Shown here piece by piece: positions 12,181-22,686 of a DNA stretch of 64,000 nucleotides (position 1 is the first letter of the stretch; each line of letters starts with the position of its first letter). A program made the position numbers and the translations under genes. The DNA is taken from positions 1 through 64,000 of the forward strand of contig MU863989.1 of assembly GCA_033296885.1 (NCBI GenBank). Direction: 5' to 3'. Source of the stretch: Triangularia verruculosa. Its lineage: Eukaryota; Ascomycota; Sordariomycetes; Sordariales; Podosporaceae. Under the pieces are notes generated by a model that searched no databases, was not told the DNA's origin, and saw only the letters and a list, made by a program, of their open reading frames with translations.

Positions 12181-12632
12181 AATCCCAAGATACCCTCCTC
12201 AGGAGGGAATTGTATTTTTGCAGGATTTTCCTAGTTGACCGGGATGCTCATATGTATGCTTGAATCACATGTTGGAAAAGGGGAATCATTACCGCAGTTG
12301 ATAGGTGGATAGTAATCTTAAGTGGGAAATATATTTATCTTTAATATTTATTTAGAGACTTATTTAATTTATTAATGTTAAGATACTCCTTCCTGCTACC
12401 GTATCTTAAGTTATAAGAAATTGAAGTGTAATTGATAAATAGTTTAGTGCTTGTCTTATGTGGGGGTCCTGTTTCTAAGTGGGTCTACGATATTTATGCT
12501 TTCAACCCTGCTAATTCTGCCGCACAAATTTTTCATGTCGAAATACCGCAACACTTCCAGCCCCAACCTTGCTCTCAAAAGACCAATTTCGCTCCCGTTT
12601 TCCATCAAACACAAAGGCTCAGTCGGCTTCAA
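12181..12632. other. Spacer between tRNA genes with an AT-rich patch
   Basis: No gene seen. About 12310-12440 is markedly AT-rich with ATTTAT and TTAAT runs, like a small RIP-type relic, flanked by normal sequence. Confidence 0.4.
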
Positions 12633-12719
12633 GCCCGGCTAGCTCAATCGGTAGAGCGTGAGACTCTTAAGGAGTACTCCGAAATCTCAAGGTTGTGGGT
12701 TCGACCCCCACGTCGGGCT
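12633..12719 (+). tRNA. tRNA-Lys (CTT), with 14-nt intron
   Basis: Acceptor GCCCGGC pairs with GTCGGGC (one G-T). The D arm is GCTC/GAGC. The anticodon stem is TGAGA/TCTCA with CTT at 12666-12668. The T arm is GTGGG/CCCAC with loop TTCGACC. A 14-nt intron occupies 12670-12683. It is on the same strand as the tRNA-Ala gene 450 bp upstream. Confidence 0.93.
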
Positions 12720-13173
12720 CAATTCCCGTCGACGACAGACGCCTTTCCTTTTTCTTTTCTCTTTCTCTCGCACATTTTTATATTGTCAACTCATCTTGCT
12801 GTCTTGATCCGACAACTCACTTCTGTCTGTACTGTTTTCAGCATTTTTCCCGCGTCGAAATAGTGCCGACCGGTCGCCGGTGCAAGCTGGTTTTTGGTGG
12901 TGATGCTGTCCGCATTCGGAAAATAGGGGTTGTGTAGCTCCCCCTTTCCGCAATGAGACAGCTTCATCCACCAGAACAATGGACCAAACACATGACGTCC
13001 CAATCCAGAGCTCTGGGAAACCAAACAAAGAAACGGCAAGAGTTTATCAACCGGATGATCCAAACAGCTAAGCTCCAATGGCCTCCCCGAAGGTGCCGTC
13101 ATTTTGTCCATCACCAGATTGGATCGAAACAGTAACCATTGAACTCTGAAGAAGCCCGTCCATCCCGCTCAAG
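12720..13173. promoter_or_regulatory. Spacer and likely promoter of the MARVEL gene
   Basis: No coding region was recognised in this 454-bp stretch. A pyrimidine-rich run at 12740-12780 follows the tRNA. The rest is ordinary sequence leading to the start codon at 13174. Confidence 0.35.
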
Positions 13174-13926
13174 ATGGGGGCCGCATCCAAAGTATTTTTT
13201 CACATCATCCTCCGGCTGTTCCAGGTGATTTGCTCCGCCATCGTCCTCGGCCTCACCGCTCGCTTCCTCGCCCTTGTTTCTCAGGCTGGAGTGTCAGCCG
13301 ATGGCCGCATCATCTACGCCATCGTCACGGCTTCGATCAGTATTTTATTCGCCGATTTCTTCGTCTTTCCGTCCCGGATCAAGTATGCCTACCTCGCCTG
13401 CCCCATGGATGCGATCCTGTTCGTCATGTGGATTGTTGTCTTTGGCCTGTTGACTTCGGTATGCTCCTCCTCCTTTTTCTATCTTCTTTCTCTTTCCAGG
13501 ATATCAGAACACAAACGATGATGCTGACGAAAACTGAACAGCGGACCGGTTCAGCCATGTGCAACGCATCTTGGTATTGGAATTACTGGGGTTACTACTG
13601 GGGTGAATGGTGGCGTGTGCCAGATTTGACAGTTTCGGATCGGGGTTATGGTGGCTGCGCATCATGGAGGGCGGTTTTGGCCTTTTCCTTTTTGGCTGCC
13701 ATCGCATTCCTCGTCAGCGCCTTCCTCGAAGCCGTTGCGGTATACCGCCTTGTTTTTCGCAAGAACGCCCCTGTGTGAGTTTGCTATCTTCCCACCAAGT
13801 GTTCGCCGTGGCAGACACGCGTCAGAGCGGTGCTGATTGATTTCATGAGTCTTTAGAACGACGAGTGACGTCTCAGCTCCCATCCCGATGTCTCCTGCCG
13901 CGCCAGTCGGACACCAGACGGCTTAG
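13174..13926 (+). CDS. MARVEL-domain four-span membrane protein
   Basis: Exons 13174-13458, 13542-13774 and 13857-13926 give 195 residues. Introns are 83 nt (GTATGC, GCTGAC branch) and 82 nt (GTGAGT, TAG acceptor). Without the second intron the frame stops four codons later; splicing adds a Ser/Pro-rich cytoplasmic tail, which I prefer. Four hydrophobic segments are visible at about residues 8-32, 46-68, 74-95 and 130-155, the MARVEL layout, with a Cys/Trp/Tyr-rich loop (NASWYWNYWGYYWGEWW) between the third and fourth. Fungal MARVEL proteins sit in plasma-membrane or vesicle membranes and are linked to membrane organisation. The specific role is unknown. Confidence 0.8.
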
Positions 13927-14253
13927 GTCCATGACCCAGGGGCTGCGCCATCTGCTCCTCCTGCTCAGCAGACAACCGGCACTGGCGTTGATGTTTTGGA
14001 ATTAAGGGATAATCTGGCGTGGTGGAAGCTTTCAAAGAATGCCAGCCGATATCATTATGATTGATACTTATCTAGAACTCTATTAATGAAGGTTAGAGGA
14101 GCTGTGTAGAGCTTTGGAGACGAAGCCTACAGTTTGTACTAGCTCAGTAATAAAACGGTCTGATTCAATGTCTGGTGATACCTGACAGCATCGAGATTGT
14201 GACACTTGCAGTGGCAGAATAAAAAGAAGCTCTGGAGGGCAAAAGAGAGTGGA
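13927..14253. other. Short spacer
   Basis: This 327-bp stretch holds the 3' UTR of the MARVEL gene and the 3' flank of the minus-strand tRNA-Ile. Nothing else was seen. Confidence 0.35.
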
Positions 14254-14350
14254 TGCCCAATAACAGGATTGAACTGTTGACCTTCGCATGACTTTTTATA
14301 ACTGTGAGGTTATATTAGTACGACGCTCTAACCAGCTGAGCTAATCGGGC
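14254..14350 (-). tRNA. tRNA-Ile (AAT), with 23-nt intron
   Basis: Acceptor GCCCGAT pairs with ATTGGGC and the discriminator is A. The anticodon stem is TCGTA/TGCGA, with AAT at 14314-14316 on the minus strand. The T arm is AACAG/CTGTT with loop TTCAATC, which has A where C61-type loops often differ. The intron is 14290-14312. The 74-nt mature sequence is identical to the gene at 22442-22539, but the intron is different. Confidence 0.92.
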
Positions 14351-15945
14351 TGTGGTTTTCGTTGTTGTGGGATGTTGTATTGAGTGTTGATGAAGGGAAA
14401 TTCGCTGGGGCTAGGGTTGCCCAGCCTCAGGAGTCAACCCTGCGGCCTGCTCGGGCCGGATGTTGGAAGCCCCATCTCGAGGGAGATGCGCGAGATCTCG
14501 GAACAATGGTGGAGCAAACGAAATGGGTAAAAGAGCGCGTACAAGCCGGGTGAATAATGCCGGTTGATATCTATTGCTCGATAAACTTGACAAACTGCTA
14601 CTACCCACGGTGTTTGAACGTTGATAGTGGCAACAATACCCTTTCAAGCAAACACCGCATTCCCAACCAGAAATTACGTGTAGTTGTGTGTTGTGTGTGG
14701 TGGGTGGGGGTTCATTGAAACATGGGACGAAGATGAAATGCTTGGATTTCCAAGCAGACAAGCAGAGAAGCGCTTGAAAGACACTGGAGAACCCAGGGCA
14801 TGCAGGCTGGGTTCACCTTCACATGCACGACGGTTTCCCCCAGTCTTGGAACACGCGATCATGGTCGTTTCTGGCCGAGGTGCGGGCATTTACTCCGACC
14901 TGGAAGGCAGGCAAGCAGGCAGGGCCGCTAAAGCAGCGCAGGGGGGGGGGGGATTGACACCCAACCCAAAACCACCTCATGGCCAGTGATGGCGTCAACA
15001 CGGCCTTGAATGGGCAGGAGGAGCGTGGGGAAGCTGGCGTCGTACCCTGTCACTCCGTGTCTGTTCCCCCTAGCTCGTCTGGCTATCGCGGGGCTCGCTC
15101 AGATTTGGGTGCTTTTGGTCAACCATCAGCATTTTAGCATTTGGCATGACTGTCAACGAGATAAGGGTGGGGTTGGCTTCCCCAAATCAACGGACACCAC
15201 ATCCGACCATGGCAAACATGGCATCCATGGTTCTGCGCGCACTATAATCCGTAGGAAGTGGCAAACTGTGGCTAAGGCATGTTAGAGAAAGAGGATTGGA
15301 TCCTGAGAATGCCGACCAGGCCGGGACGTGGTTTTTTCCTCGAGCATCTCTGAATGGTGGGTGTGCTCATGTCGCACTCGTCGTATGGTCAGTTGCCTTT
15401 ATTGGAGTTGTTGGGGGAGAGCCGGAGGTGGTGTCGCAGCGGCGGGAAGAAACGGATGGAGTGGGCGTGGTGAGCGGGGGTCATGTTAGGTGGAGGGGCC
15501 CTGCAGAGGAAGGGCCAGGGTAGGATGGAGTGCTGGGCGCGACATGGAGGCAATGGCGTGGTTTTTTTGGCGCCAGTTCTGAACTTCCGACTCCGGACTT
15601 CGGGGGATCCATGGCCAGCATCTGCTGGCGCTGGCTGCTGATTGGCTGTGGCTGCCAGATCCGTGGGGAGCCCTTCCTGGAGGCTGCAAAATCGGGAGCT
15701 TGTGAAAAAGCCCATTTAACAGCCACGCCCACCATCTTCTCTCTTTCCATCCTCAAGTCCCCCGATCGTCTTCGCTCACTCACGTCTCCTCGCTCGACCT
15801 GTCTCTGTCTCTGCCGCCCATTCTAGCAACCCGCCCGGCCAACACACAGCAACCCAATTGCTCCCGAGAATCCAGCACACAGGACAGCGAGGAGAATACA
15901 CTGAGCGGAACGACCGGAGCTTCCCCAGACCGAACACCCACGAAA
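14351..15945. other. 1.6-kb intergenic region, promoter of the Kgd4-type gene at its right end
   Basis: Open frames are short and unlike known proteins. A run of 12 G starts at 14941. The last 250 bp before 15946 is pyrimidine-rich with several CTCTC and TCTCT tracts, typical of fungal housekeeping promoters. Confidence 0.4.
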
Positions 15946-16416
15946 ATGTTTGCCACCAGAGTTCTTCGCCAGGCTGCTCAGCACGCTGAGCGCACTCCCT
16001 CCATCAAGTTCCTCGGCAAGCGGACTATCCCAGGTGAGTCGATGGCGAGGAACAATGAGCCATTTGAAGACCTCGCAGGCTAACCTCGTATCCTTGGCAC
16101 AGTCTCCATCGACCACACTCCCCGCCCCCACCCCGCTTCGCCGACCAACTCTCTTCCGGCCTCTTTCACCAACGGCTCCGCCCACACCTCCTTCAGTGCC
16201 TACCGTGACCACGCTCAGCAGTTTGGCCCTCTCCGCAAGACCATCCGCGCTGATGCGGGCATTGGCGGCAATGCCGGCTCTGCTCTGGGCTCAGTTGCTC
16301 CCCCCTCTGGTGTCTACTTCGACCGCAACGATCTCCCGGCCCGCTTCCACCGTGTTCCCCTGACCGCGGACGAGATTGAGGCCATTGAGACCGGTGGTGC
16401 CGCCGCCTGGGCCTGA
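15946..16416 (+). CDS. KGD4: Kgd4/Ymr31-type mitochondrial 2-oxoglutarate dehydrogenase subunit 4
   Basis: Exons 15946-16033 and 16103-16416, with a 69-nt intron (GTGAGT, GCTAAC branch), give 133 residues. The first about 15 residues (MFATRVLRQAAQHAER) are basic and amphipathic, like a mitochondrial presequence. IKFLGKR near residue 22 and the C-terminal block DLPARFHRVPLTADEIEAIETGG match the yeast Kgd4/Ymr31 family, once classed as mitochondrial ribosomal protein MRPS36. That small protein tethers the E3 component to the E1-E2 core of the 2-oxoglutarate dehydrogenase complex. The tail before the stop is Ala/Trp, resembling the yeast GGAW end. Assignment rests on remembered similarity. Confidence 0.85.
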
Positions 16417-17498
16417 GCATGATGATAATCAACACTATACTATAAAACGCAGGCACACTCCACCCTGACCGGGGAGAGCCTCACTTCAACATCTTCACAC
16501 ATCATCACACACCACATTCCCCACGGGTTTCAAAGGAAAATCTATTTCACTTTTTACTTCTAGATGTCATGATACCCGGTAAGGCATGGCACAAGGCCAA
16601 AAAGGCGCAAACCCATGGACGCCGCGGAAAGGGATAAGCATGGGCGGCGGGTTTACAGGACATCAAAACACTGGGATAGAGATGGCACGCCCCGCATAGA
16701 GCTCTCCAGAGGGGAGGGAGAGGGCGGCGACGGCCTTTCGTTTGTTTATAGGCGCATTGTACTCGTTTTGTGCAAGGCACGGAAGTGCCTCGACGTACTT
16801 AGATGGTGGAAAGGGGGCGGGGATGGGGGATGATGGTAGGGCGGAACGATCAGAATGCCAACTGGAGTAGCATCCAAAGGTGTTTGGTTTGGTGATTTGG
16901 GACCTCGAAAAGGCAAATCCAGCTGCTTCAGCTTTAACCCTGGCAGATCTGGCTTAGCATTGATAGGCAAAAGGAAATGAAAAACATTTCAAACTCCCAC
17001 CTTGCAGTCTTCTTTGTCCATGACGGAGCCCGGCGATATGAGACAAAAGGCAGGAAATGGAGTTCCGGGTAAGCGGATGTTGAGACCTCCACCGTGACTT
17101 TACTGCTGCTTATGAAGAAACATGGTTTCTTGTACTCTGTGAGCTGGACAGGACAGTTCTGTTTCATGGCAGCATCATCGAGGGCCGGTGTCTGGTTTAC
17201 TCGACAGAAACCGGGTCTGCCAGCTGGCCAACCAGGGGCCGATCCGGCACCATGGGCCGCGACAGCTGCTAAACTAAAAAACCCCAACAGGCGGGCGGGT
17301 CGAGTTCCATGATTGCATCTTATGACCATCTTTTGCGACTCACTGTTCAACCTCTTGTCCAAGCACCAAGCTTAACCCCTCCTGACGTCGCAGCTCCGTC
17401 GTGCTGACTTCAAACCCTGGCGCCCATACATAAAGACCCGTCGCATCCGAAGCCCGACGATACCTCGCCTCTCTGTCTGGAAGAAGTATGCGCACAGA
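16417..17498. other. 1.1-kb intergenic region
   Basis: It begins with the 3' UTR of the Kgd4-type gene. A 142-codon minus-strand frame at 16934-17362 has no recognisable features and was not called. A CATACATAAAG stretch near 17427 may be the TATA region of the heme lyase gene. Confidence 0.4.
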
Positions 17499-18440
17499 AT
17501 GCACCACGAGTTTGTCGACACAGTTCTAGTTGGAAAAGACGTGGTGAAGGGAGGACAGGACGACTCGAGTGGAGGAGTGCCATCATCGAACACAACAAAC
17601 AAGGCAAAAATGAGAGAAACCGGAGCAGGCGGCGCGAACGCTGGCGCCGACGAGAAGTGCCCAGTCGACCATAAAACCCGCGAGCTGTGGATGCAACAGG
17701 CGAGGGCGAAGGAGCAAGCACAGGAAGCCAGCAACAAGTCAAGACCACCAGTACCTGAACCCTCGACACCACAACAGCAGCCGCAACAACCTTCTTCGTG
17801 GACATCATGGTTGCGCCTCCCCTCCTTCTCTTCCCCCGCTTCAACAGAGACGGCCGCCTCGACAGCCCCGCCAAAACCCCGCGCCTCCATTCTTGACGAG
17901 GCCCGTGAGGTCTCGTCGATACCCCGTTCCAGAGAAGCCGGTCCCTCCGCCTGCCCTCAGAACAGCGAGCAAGAAACCGGCACATCCGAGTCGGGCCACT
18001 GGGTCTACCCTTCAGAAAAGCAGTTCTTCGAGGCCATGAGGAGGAAAGGCTTCACGTCGGCTCAGGCCAAGGATATGAAAACCGTGGTGCCCATCCACAA
18101 CGCCGTCAATGAGCGCGCCTGGGCCGAGATTCTCAAGTGGGAGGCGCCCTATGACTCGAAATCTTGCGGAGGCCCTAAATTATACTCGTTTGCCGGAGAG
18201 AAGGGGAAAATGACGCCCAAGGCGAGGATCAACACCCTGCTGGGGTACACAGCGCCCTTTGACAGGCATGACTGGATCGTGGACAGATGCGGAACAAAGG
18301 TCGAATACGTGATTGACTTTTACTCGGGAAGGGACACGTCAGGCGGAGGCAAGGTAAACTTTTACCTGGACGTCAGACCGAAGCTTAATACTTGGGAGGG
18401 CGTCAAGATGAGGGCGTTGAAGGCCACTGGGTTGGCTTAA
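17499..18440 (+). CDS. Cytochrome c/c1 heme lyase (holocytochrome-c synthase family)
   Basis: An intronless frame of 313 residues. The family attaches heme covalently to apocytochrome c or c1 in the mitochondrial intermembrane space. Visible signatures are the CP heme-regulatory motif CPVDHKTRE at about residue 54, then WVYPSEKQFFEAMRRKGF, HNAVNERAWAEILKWE with the conserved heme-ligand-type His, and a C-terminal block containing GYTAPFDRHDWIVDRCG and YVIDFYSG. The region between residues 75 and 160 is Pro/Ser/Gln-rich and variable. REVSSIPR followed by a second CP suggests the c1 (Cyt2-like) branch, but this is a weak preference. The first 37 residues look unconserved; the in-frame Met at 17610 (276 residues) may be the true start. 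Confidence 0.88.
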   Translation: MHHEFVDTVLVGKDVVKGGQDDSSGGVPSSNTTNKAKMRETGAGGANAGADEKCPVDHKTRELWMQQARAKEQAQEASNKSRPPVPEPSTPQQQPQQPSSWTSWLRLPSFSSPASTETAASTAPPKPRASILDEAREVSSIPRSREAGPSACPQNSEQETGTSESGHWVYPSEKQFFEAMRRKGFTSAQAKDMKTVVPIHNAVNERAWAEILKWEAPYDSKSCGGPKLYSFAGEKGKMTPKARINTLLGYTAPFDRHDWIVDRCGTKVEYVIDFYSGRDTSGGGKVNFYLDVRPKLNTWEGVKMRALKATGLA

Positions 18441-18838
18441 AAGGGACGAGAAGAAGCATGGAAATCTCCACTCGCTTGTCGTGGCGCGAGTCAAAGGTGT
18501 GTGTACATTATTATAGGATACGATCGATGGGTTTGGTGTTTCGGGGGGAGGGAAAGAAGAGGCATAAGAGCGGCGTTTCGGAAACGGTACAGAGGAAGGG
18601 AGCGAAAAAGTAGAGTGAAATTCAAAATGTTTACGTGCAGTTTTGGCCTGCGTGGTATCTCTAGTGATGATGTGCAACCGTCTATGCTCCTGTCCCGTAT
18701 TCCAGCCCAAGATTGTTTCTTCTGTATCTAGATCAAAGGTAATTTCAGTCATGCTTGGGTTCTTGATGTCCAGGGTGCCGTAACAGCCCCTCTTTTTCCG
18801 GTGTGCCTGGCTAAATGTCAACAAAACTTCATGATTTC
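18441..18838. other. Convergent 3' spacer
   Basis: This 398-bp stretch separates the stops of two convergent genes. A minus-strand frame continuing past 18838 could be an alternative last exon of the RUS-type gene through a weak GTCAGT donor near 18870, but its translation shows no clear similarity. Confidence 0.35.
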
Positions 18839-20216
18839 CTAGAAGCAGATCCTTGACTGACCTTTTCTTTCACCCACTCTTACCCTCACCGGCAACCTCG
18901 TCTCCAACGCATTCGCCTCCAGATCCCACCCAGCCGCTGTGAGGGCAGCAAATATCGACTCTTTTTGCTCTTCAGCAACGTACCCCAACGGCATCTCGCT
19001 CTCGTAGTGGCTCTCCAGCCCGTCTTTGAAGGCTGACCCGAAGTGATAGGCATGGTTGACCGCATCGAACCAAGCCGCCAGCGGGCTCTTGACCCCTTCC
19101 TTCAGCGCAATCTTCATGTAAAAGCACCCGCCCCGATGCCATATCCCCATGAAGTACATCTTGGTCTCCAAATCATACCTGTGGTACCCTCTCGGGTTCC
19201 ACCCCTTTAGTTCTCCGTACGTAGAAAAGTCACAAAACCCCGTGTAATCCCCCGTTTTACTACTCAGCTCTCCCCTGCCGTTCATCAGGATGCTTTCCCT
19301 TTGCGACACCTGGGCCGGACTCAGCACGGTCCCCGACTCCAACCACTCCCTAAAGACAATCGTCGCCCTCTGCCTGTTTAGGCTTACCATTCTCACCGCC
19401 CTGACGGCCCGGTAGTTCATCGCCAGATGACAACCCGCGAGGATGATCATGAGCCCCCACACCTTGTGCTTATCCTCCACCAACCTCACCACCAGACTCC
19501 CCACCAGCATACCCAGTAATGACACCACCGTCTCCTGCGACGCCTCCTTCGCATTCAACTCGGCCAAGTTCCCCGTCAGAGCAAAATGCGCCGACAGACT
19601 CGCCTTGCTTGCGTTTGCCGCAACACCGCAGAGACTCCTCAAGACGCCCGCGGAGACGATCACTCCCAGTTTTGGAAAGTACGGCAACGCCGGTGTCAAC
19701 AGGTCCAGAAACTGCGCCGCATCGTTGAAGATATCCGCCAGAAACCGGTAGAACTTGCACTCCGGCTCTATCGCCTGGCCCATGCGGTGGGCGAACAATA
19801 TCGTCGCTATTCTCGAGATGGTGTCGCCGGTGATCTTTAGGATGAGCGCTCCCGTCGGGGAGGCCTCGCTGCTCCCCACCCCCAGCCCTTCCAGCACTGC
19901 GCGGGAGGCCAGCAGGGAGGTTATAGACGAGGCAAATGCCTGGAGGGAGTCGTAGGTCTGGTACGGCAGGTAGTCGGTCGTCACTGTGTGGGGGTATCCG
20001 GCCGGCAGGAAGGCGTAGAGGAGGGCTTTGGCGGTTGGGACGACGGTTTTGGTCTGATCTCATGGTAACTAAACGTTAGATCGGACGGGAGGCACCTAGC
20101 AGGAGACAAGGGAGGGAACAGACGGCTAGGAAGGGCTCTTTCTGGCCGTCACCCGTGTAGGTGCAGAGCACGTCGCCTGCCGGGTCGATGTCGTAGCATG
20201 TTTTACCGGAGCCCAT
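18839..20216 (-). CDS. DUF647/RUS-family membrane-associated protein
   Basis: Exons 20124-20216 and 18839-20053 give 435 residues. The upstream exon is needed because FLPAGYPHTVTTDYLPYQ, the family's entry motif, is coded before the first Met of the long frame. The intron is 70 nt with an unusual GTCTGT donor, a CTAAC branch and a CAG acceptor. The family (ROOT UVB SENSITIVE in plants; the vitamin B6 photo-protection and homoeostasis domain) is widespread in fungi, where its role is poorly known. Further family features are YDSLQAFASSITSLLASRAVLEG, ILKITGDTISRIATILFAHRMG and, about residue 190-250, hydrophobic segments including GLMIILAGCHLAMNYRAVRAV. The C-terminal third is more hydrophilic. 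Confidence 0.82.
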
Positions 20217-20760
20217 CGCGCCCTCGCTCCCGTCCCAGTTGCCCGGGCGCGGGTGTCTTTTGAAAGTCGGTAGGCAGGTAGGTAGCTTTCAGGGGTTGGC
20301 TTCACGCGGGCGCATCGGATGTGTTGCTCATTCGGCCCGTCAGTCGGGTCTCGTCTTTGAGTGATATCGCCTGTATCCGGTGAAGAGGAAGGCTTTCGGC
20401 TTCGAGAACAGGAACATGAACGGGTGCCAGGACAAAACAGGCTTGGCGCGCCGGTGCACGGGAGCCGTTGCGCCCCCCTGAACGATTGCGGCCGGGGCGT
20501 TTCTGACGTAACGTGGAGCATCTTGTCCCTTATCGGACCCTGACTCCGTTCGGGTAACCCCTGCCTTCAACACCAAATGCATCTGATTGACACTGAACTT
20601 GTACAGATCACAGCTTCGAGTTTTGGTGCCAATGAAAATGTGGAAGGGCGCCTCTCTGGCAGCCTGAGTATCTGCATTACAGACGCTAATCACATCTTGG
20701 TATATCCAGCTAAACAATACGAAGCAAAAAAATCTAACCCAGTATCCGTATCTGGCTGAA
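20217..20760. promoter_or_regulatory. Upstream region of the RUS-type gene
   Basis: This 544-bp stretch lies between the RUS-type start and the stop of the mevalonate decarboxylase gene, both on the minus strand. No gene or distinct element was recognised. Confidence 0.35.
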
Positions 20761-22008
20761 TCACCTTTTCGCAGGAGTTCCGTCCTCGGCGATCAGATAC
20801 TCGTCCGTCTTGACTGGTCCCTCGCCAACACCAGTCATAATGACCCGGCTGACACCGGTCTTCAGCAAGCCAGCAACATTCTCATCGAGTGAAATGGTCG
20901 GCTTGAGACCCTTGATCTCTGCGCTCTTCCACCCGCCAACATCGGCGCCCTGAAGAACATGGTAAAAGGTGCCCACAACAGCCTCGGTGTCCTTCTCCTG
21001 GTAGTAGATGACAGCGTTCGGGCCGGCATCGAAAGTGTACGCCGCCACCGTCCTGCCGGCCTTCTCGTTGATGGTCTCCACAGCCCGAATGGCCGCTCTC
21101 GACACGTCGTTCATGTAGAAGATGGGTGGGTAGGTGTCAGCGCAGGTGGCATGGAATGAGTTGCTGTCCCTCATGGTGACCTCGGCAAACTTCTCAAAGT
21201 CCTTCTCAGCGATCGCCTTCTCCATGATGGCCATGTTCTCGGGCACAACCGTGGCGATGCGCTCGCGGAAAAGACCAGAGGTGGCGACAGTCTGCTGCAT
21301 GCCCGAGCTGGAGCTGACACCCTTCTTGGCGGCCGAGACAACAAGAACCAAGGCGCGCATGTCGGGCCAGTGAGAGGCCTCGGCGACCTGGTCGGCCATG
21401 GAGTCGGTGCCATCAGCCTTGTCACCCATGCGCCAGGCAACGTAGCCGCCGAACAGACTGCGGCACGCAGAGCCGGAACCTTGACGGGCGATCAAGCTCA
21501 GCTCGGAAGGGGAGGCTGGGAGCTCGTAGAGGTTGGCGATGGCGCGAACGAGGGCGGCAAAACCAGCCGCCGAGGAGGCCAGACCGGCAGCAGTAGGAAA
21601 GTTGTTTTCGGAGACAAGGCGGAGGGGGTAGGTGGAGAGCTTAGGGAGCGAGGAATCGGCAGCTTCGAGGGCGGCGCGGCGGGTACGGAGTTCGCGGAGG
21701 CATGCTTGGGTTCGGGCACCCGAGATGTCGGATGGCTCGCCGTTAAGAAGGAGGGAGTCGCCTTCGCTAGCGGGGAACGAGGCCGAGCATGAGGCGGTGG
21801 TAAGGGTGCGGAGGTCGGCTTGAGAGAGCGTCACGCTCAGGGAGCTGTTTGTTGGGAGGTTAAGTTTGGCATCACGCTTGCCCCAGTACCTGTTGGGCTG
21901 GAGTGTTAGTGGTAGGTACTCTTGTGGGGCTGGCACAGAGCGGACGTACTTGACAACGGCAATGTTGACGGGAGCCGTGGTGCTCGCGCGGTAGACTTTG
22001 TCGGACAT
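20761..22008 (-). CDS. MVD1: Diphosphomevalonate decarboxylase
   Basis: Exons 21950-22008 and 20761-21889 give 395 residues. The 60-nt intron (GTACGT, CTAAC, CAG) is in frame, so it can be read through, but splicing restores the canonical NIAVVKYWGKRD...LNLPTNSSLSVTL. The enzyme decarboxylates mevalonate diphosphate with ATP to isopentenyl diphosphate, in the cytosolic mevalonate pathway that feeds ergosterol. It is a GHMP kinase fold with the phosphate loop FPTAAGLASSAAGFAA and the catalytic Asp in TFDAGPNAVIYY near residue 300. Length matches the yeast and human enzymes (about 400). This is a single housekeeping gene; yeast MVD1 is also called ERG19. Confidence 0.96.
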   Translation of the reverse strand: MSDKVYRASTTAPVNIAVVKYVRSVPAPQEYLPLTLQPNRYWGKRDAKLNLPTNSSLSVTLSQADLRTLTTASCSASFPASEGDSLLLNGEPSDISGARTQACLRELRTRRAALEAADSSLPKLSTYPLRLVSENNFPTAAGLASSAAGFAALVRAIANLYELPASPSELSLIARQGSGSACRSLFGGYVAWRMGDKADGTDSMADQVAEASHWPDMRALVLVVSAAKKGVSSSSGMQQTVATSGLFRERIATVVPENMAIMEKAIAEKDFEKFAEVTMRDSNSFHATCADTYPPIFYMNDVSRAAIRAVETINEKAGRTVAAYTFDAGPNAVIYYQEKDTEAVVGTFYHVLQGADVGGWKSAEIKGLKPTISLDENVAGLLKTGVSRVIMTGVGEGPVKTDEYLIAEDGTPAKR

Positions 22009-22441
22009 GTTGGCTTTGATATCGAGGCTGGACTGACAGGAGGAAAGAAGAAAACCGAAAGACTCAGAGACTACGTGGAGCGGTCAACAAGGGGCTTTTT
22101 CTCCTTTCAGATCATCACATCTGGCGGGGTAACAACAGCTTGGGGCCCTGGGGGTCCAGAGCCCAAGTGGGGTCGCAATACAGGGGACTCGCTGTCGCCA
22201 AGCACAGACCACAACAAGCAACATGCTGCCACGATATTGAAAAAGAGATCAACGATTCAACACCAAGCTCGTGCTAGAGAACTCTCTGACTGCGACGTTG
22301 CTCCGAAATTGTTGCACCGTTTGATACGAGGGCGGCTGATGAGAAGCAAGAACTGATGACATTTGAAAAAATACATCTCGAGCCACCAGCGCATAGACGA
22401 ACTTGAATCAGTATTTTACAGCTCAGGAACATCAATCAATA
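22009..22441. promoter_or_regulatory. Upstream region of MVD1
   Basis: This 433-bp stretch lies between the MVD1 start and the tRNA-Ile. TTGGGGCCCTGGGGG at about 22140-22155 is a GC-rich partial palindrome. No gene was seen. Confidence 0.35.
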
Positions 22442-22539
22442 GCCCGATTAGCTCAGCTGGTTAGAGCGTCGTACTAATATTCCTGCAAAGGCAATATCAA
22501 GTCATGCGAAGGTCAACAGTTCAATCCTGTTATTGGGCA
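22442..22539 (+). tRNA. tRNA-Ile (AAT), with 24-nt intron
   Basis: Acceptor, D, anticodon and T arms are base for base those of the minus-strand tRNA-Ile at 14254-14350. The anticodon AAT is at 22476-22478. The intron, 22480-22503, is one base longer than in the other copy and mostly unrelated, sharing only the last AAGTC-like end. The gene ends about 150 bp from the HDEL codons of the next gene. Confidence 0.92.
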
Positions 22540-22686
22540 TATCTAATTTATTTTTGCTGTCTCCACCAGACAGCAGATTCTTTTGGCAGAGTTCACTTGT
22601 TTTCCTATCTTTTCAACTCCTCTTTACTAGCACACACAAGGGCAGGCCTCTACCAGTCCGCTGTGCTACCTATCAGATCTGCAGCT

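Noticed and set aside
16934..17362. 142-codon minus-strand frame between the Kgd4-type and heme lyase genes
   Set aside because: No recognisable domain, no splice structure, no codon bias like neighbouring genes.
18339..18824. Possible extra 3' exon of the RUS-type gene
   Set aside because: Joining needs a weak GTCAGT donor and yields a short tail with no family similarity; the plain stop at 18839 is simpler.
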